A stretch of DNA of 5,522 nt from an uncultured Oscillospiraceae bacterium (GTDB lineage: Bacteria; Bacillota; Clostridia; Oscillospirales; Ruminococcaceae): positions 1 through 5,522 of the forward strand of contig USLH01000145.1 in assembly GCA_900555435.1 (NCBI GenBank), in the 5' to 3' direction. Made by a program: the position numbers and the translations under genes. The notes beneath the pieces were generated by a model, which did not search any database, was not told the DNA's origin, and saw only the letters and a list, made by a program, of their open reading frames with translations. Each line of letters starts with the position of its first letter. Within the stretch, counting starts at the first letter, position 1. This document shows positions 4,239 through 5,522 of this stretch, piece by piece.

Positions 4239-4979
4239 ATGGCGGTACAGCTGGAATTTCACTTGGGGGAGTTTGAGGGGCCGCTGGAGCTGCTTCTTTT
4301 TCTCATCTCCAAGCACAAATTAAACATCAACGACATCGAGATTTCCGCCCTTCTGGAGCAGTATCTGGACTACATCGAACGGATGCAGGCGGCGGATCTG
4401 GAGGTGGCGTCGGAATTTTTGGAAATGGCGGCGCGGCTTGTCTACATCAAGACCGTCTCCCTTCTTCCCCGGCAGGAGGAAGAAGGGGAGCAGCTGCGGC
4501 GGGAGCTGCAGGGGCAGCTCCTGGAATACAGCCTCTGCAAGCAGATCGCCGGGGAAATGGCGGAAATGTATCTGGGGAACCGGGTATTCGTCCGGGCTCC
4601 GGCGAAGATCCGGGTGGATTCCGTTTATCGGGGGAATCATCGGCCGGAAGAGCTGCTGGCAGGCTATCGGCTGGTGGTGGGAAAAGCGGCGAGAAAGCTG
4701 CCCCCTCCGGCGGCGGCATTTTCCGGCATTGTCAACCGGCGGGTGGTCTCGGTGACCTCCCGGATCGTTTATATTTTAAAGAAGCTGTACCGCACCGGGC
4801 AGGTACCCTACGGGGAGTTCTTTCAGGCGACGGATCGCAGCGAGCTGGTCGCCACCTTTCTTGCTATGCTGGAGCTGATGAAGTCCAAGCGGATCGTGGT
4901 CAGCGATGACAACACCACGGTGTTTTTCCGGCGGGATGAGGTCTTACCGGAAGAAACGGAAGAAGGAGCGGCGTTATGA
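4239..4979 (+). CDS. scpA: Segregation and condensation protein A (kleisin)
   Basis: ScpA is the kleisin subunit that bridges the two heads of an Smc dimer and, with ScpB, helps condense and segregate the chromosome. The 246-residue product has the typical N-terminus FEGPLELLLFLISKHKLNI (from about residue 12), then DIEISALLEQYLDYI, the DLEVASEFLEMAARLVYIK helix and LLP (about 79-81). This N-terminal part binds the Smc neck. The middle is Glu/Arg-rich, and the C-terminal winged-helix part (about 165-235) binds the Smc cap. Length is normal. The ATG at 4239 has only a weak binding site (AAGGCGG overlapping the previous stop codon), so translation is probably coupled to the M50 gene. It overlaps scpB by 4 bases (ATGA). 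Arginine is CGG in 17 of 20 positions. Confidence 0.97.
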   Translation: MAVQLEFHLGEFEGPLELLLFLISKHKLNINDIEISALLEQYLDYIERMQAADLEVASEFLEMAARLVYIKTVSLLPRQEEEGEQLRRELQGQLLEYSLCKQIAGEMAEMYLGNRVFVRAPAKIRVDSVYRGNHRPEELLAGYRLVVGKAARKLPPPAAAFSGIVNRRVVSVTSRIVYILKKLYRTGQVPYGEFFQATDRSELVATFLAMLELMKSKRIVVSDDNTTVFFRRDEVLPEETEEGAAL

Positions 4980-5522
4980 GCACGAAAAATCCCTTGAGCC
5001 TTCTGGAGGCGGTTTTATTCGCCTGCGGGGAGCCGATCGAGATCAGCAAGCTGGCGGCGGGACTTTCGCTGGATATGGCCGCCATCCGGGAACAGCTTTC
5101 CGCCTATGCCGAACGGCTCCAGAGAAGCGACCGTGGAATGGAGCTTTTGTTTTTAGGGGACACCGTCCAGCTTTGCAGCAAGCGCTGTTATGAGGAGCAG
5201 GTGGCGGCAGTCCTTGCCTCCCGGAAAAATGCGCCGCTTTCCGGAGCGGCCATGGAAGTCCTTGCCATCATCGCCTACAATCAGCCGGTGACCAAGAGCT
5301 TTGTAGAGCAGGTCCGGGGGGTGGAAAGCGGGCAGATCGTCAACAATCTGGTGGAAAAGGCGCTGGTGGAGGAAGCCGGGCGGCTGGACGTCCCGGGAAG
5401 GCCCATCACCTACCGTACGACGCCGAATTTCCTCCGCTGCTTCGGGATCTCAGCTCTTTCGGAGCTGCCGCCCCTGCCCGGGGGAGGGGCTTCCGGCGGG
5501 GAAGCGGTCACCGAAGACGGGG
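4976..5522 (+). CDS. scpB: Segregation and condensation protein B (3' end outside window)
   Basis: ScpB forms a dimer of paired winged-helix domains that binds ScpA in the Smc complex. The reading frame starts at the ATG overlapping the scpA stop and stays open to the window end (182 codons). The N-terminus LSLLEAVLFACGEPIEISKLA is typical. Further markers are MEVLAIIAYNQPVTKSFVEQ (from residue 93), RGVES (114-118), VPGRPITYRTTPNFL (from about 139) and FGI (156-158). The conserved family core ends here. A Gly/Pro-rich tail follows (LPPLPGGGASGGE), so only the last few residues are likely missing. Translation is probably coupled to scpA through the ATGA overlap. Confidence 0.97.
   Translation, partial: MSTKNPLSLLEAVLFACGEPIEISKLAAGLSLDMAAIREQLSAYAERLQRSDRGMELLFLGDTVQLCSKRCYEEQVAAVLASRKNAPLSGAAMEVLAIIAYNQPVTKSFVEQVRGVESGQIVNNLVEKALVEEAGRLDVPGRPITYRTTPNFLRCFGISALSELPPLPGGGASGGEAVTEDG

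Noticed and set aside
1..5522. CRISPR array, tRNA, transposase or insertion-sequence ends
   Set aside because: I saw no regularly spaced direct repeats, no tRNA-like cloverleaf and no transposase motif on either strand.

Overview
The window looks like chromosomal DNA from a fairly GC-rich member of the Bacillota, most likely class Clostridia. The support is a zinc-ribbon L28 gene with its own promoter, an RNase P RNA gene, and a site-2-protease/scpA/scpB operon, together with sigma-A-type promoters (TTGACA-17-TATAAT style) and strong AGGAGG ribosome binding sites. I cannot name a genus from the sequence alone.

Layout. (1) Positions 1-1573, all on the minus strand: a solute-binding-protein-like secreted protein (289-1410) with its own promoter, then a promoter, a 31-codon Cys-Cys peptide gene (94-189), an intrinsic terminator (18-58), and an AGGAGG at the window edge that may serve a gene outside the window. 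(2) Positions 1615-2032, minus: the RNase P RNA gene with a textbook promoter and terminator. (3) Positions 2090-3090, plus: a promoter, two small membrane proteins of uncharacterised families (DUF2752-like and DUF4234-like), and a terminator. (4) Positions 3103-3409, minus: rpmB (ribosomal protein L28) with promoter and UUCG-loop terminator. (5) Positions 3470-5522, plus: a promoter, an M50 site-2 protease, scpA and scpB (cut by the window end).

How the parts fit. Regions 2-5 look like housekeeping: tRNA 5' processing, the ribosome, membrane proteolysis, and chromosome condensation (ScpA and ScpB join Smc in the condensin-like complex). The rnpB and DUF2752 promoters are divergent, as are the rpmB and M50 promoters. 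Region 1 differs. It has no recognisable transporter partners, and its arginine codons are almost all CGC with no CGG, whereas scpA uses CGG for 17 of 20 arginines. That points to an accessory or acquired segment whose boundary lies between about 1570 and 1620.

The most interesting part is 1-260. A compact transcription unit of about 200 nt encodes a Met-rich peptide ending in GNGTCCGLTLSYAF. Its start codon lies in one arm of a perfect 12-bp inverted repeat whose other arm covers codons 26-29. It may be a peptide-precursor gene, a leader, or a structured small RNA. I do not recognise the family.
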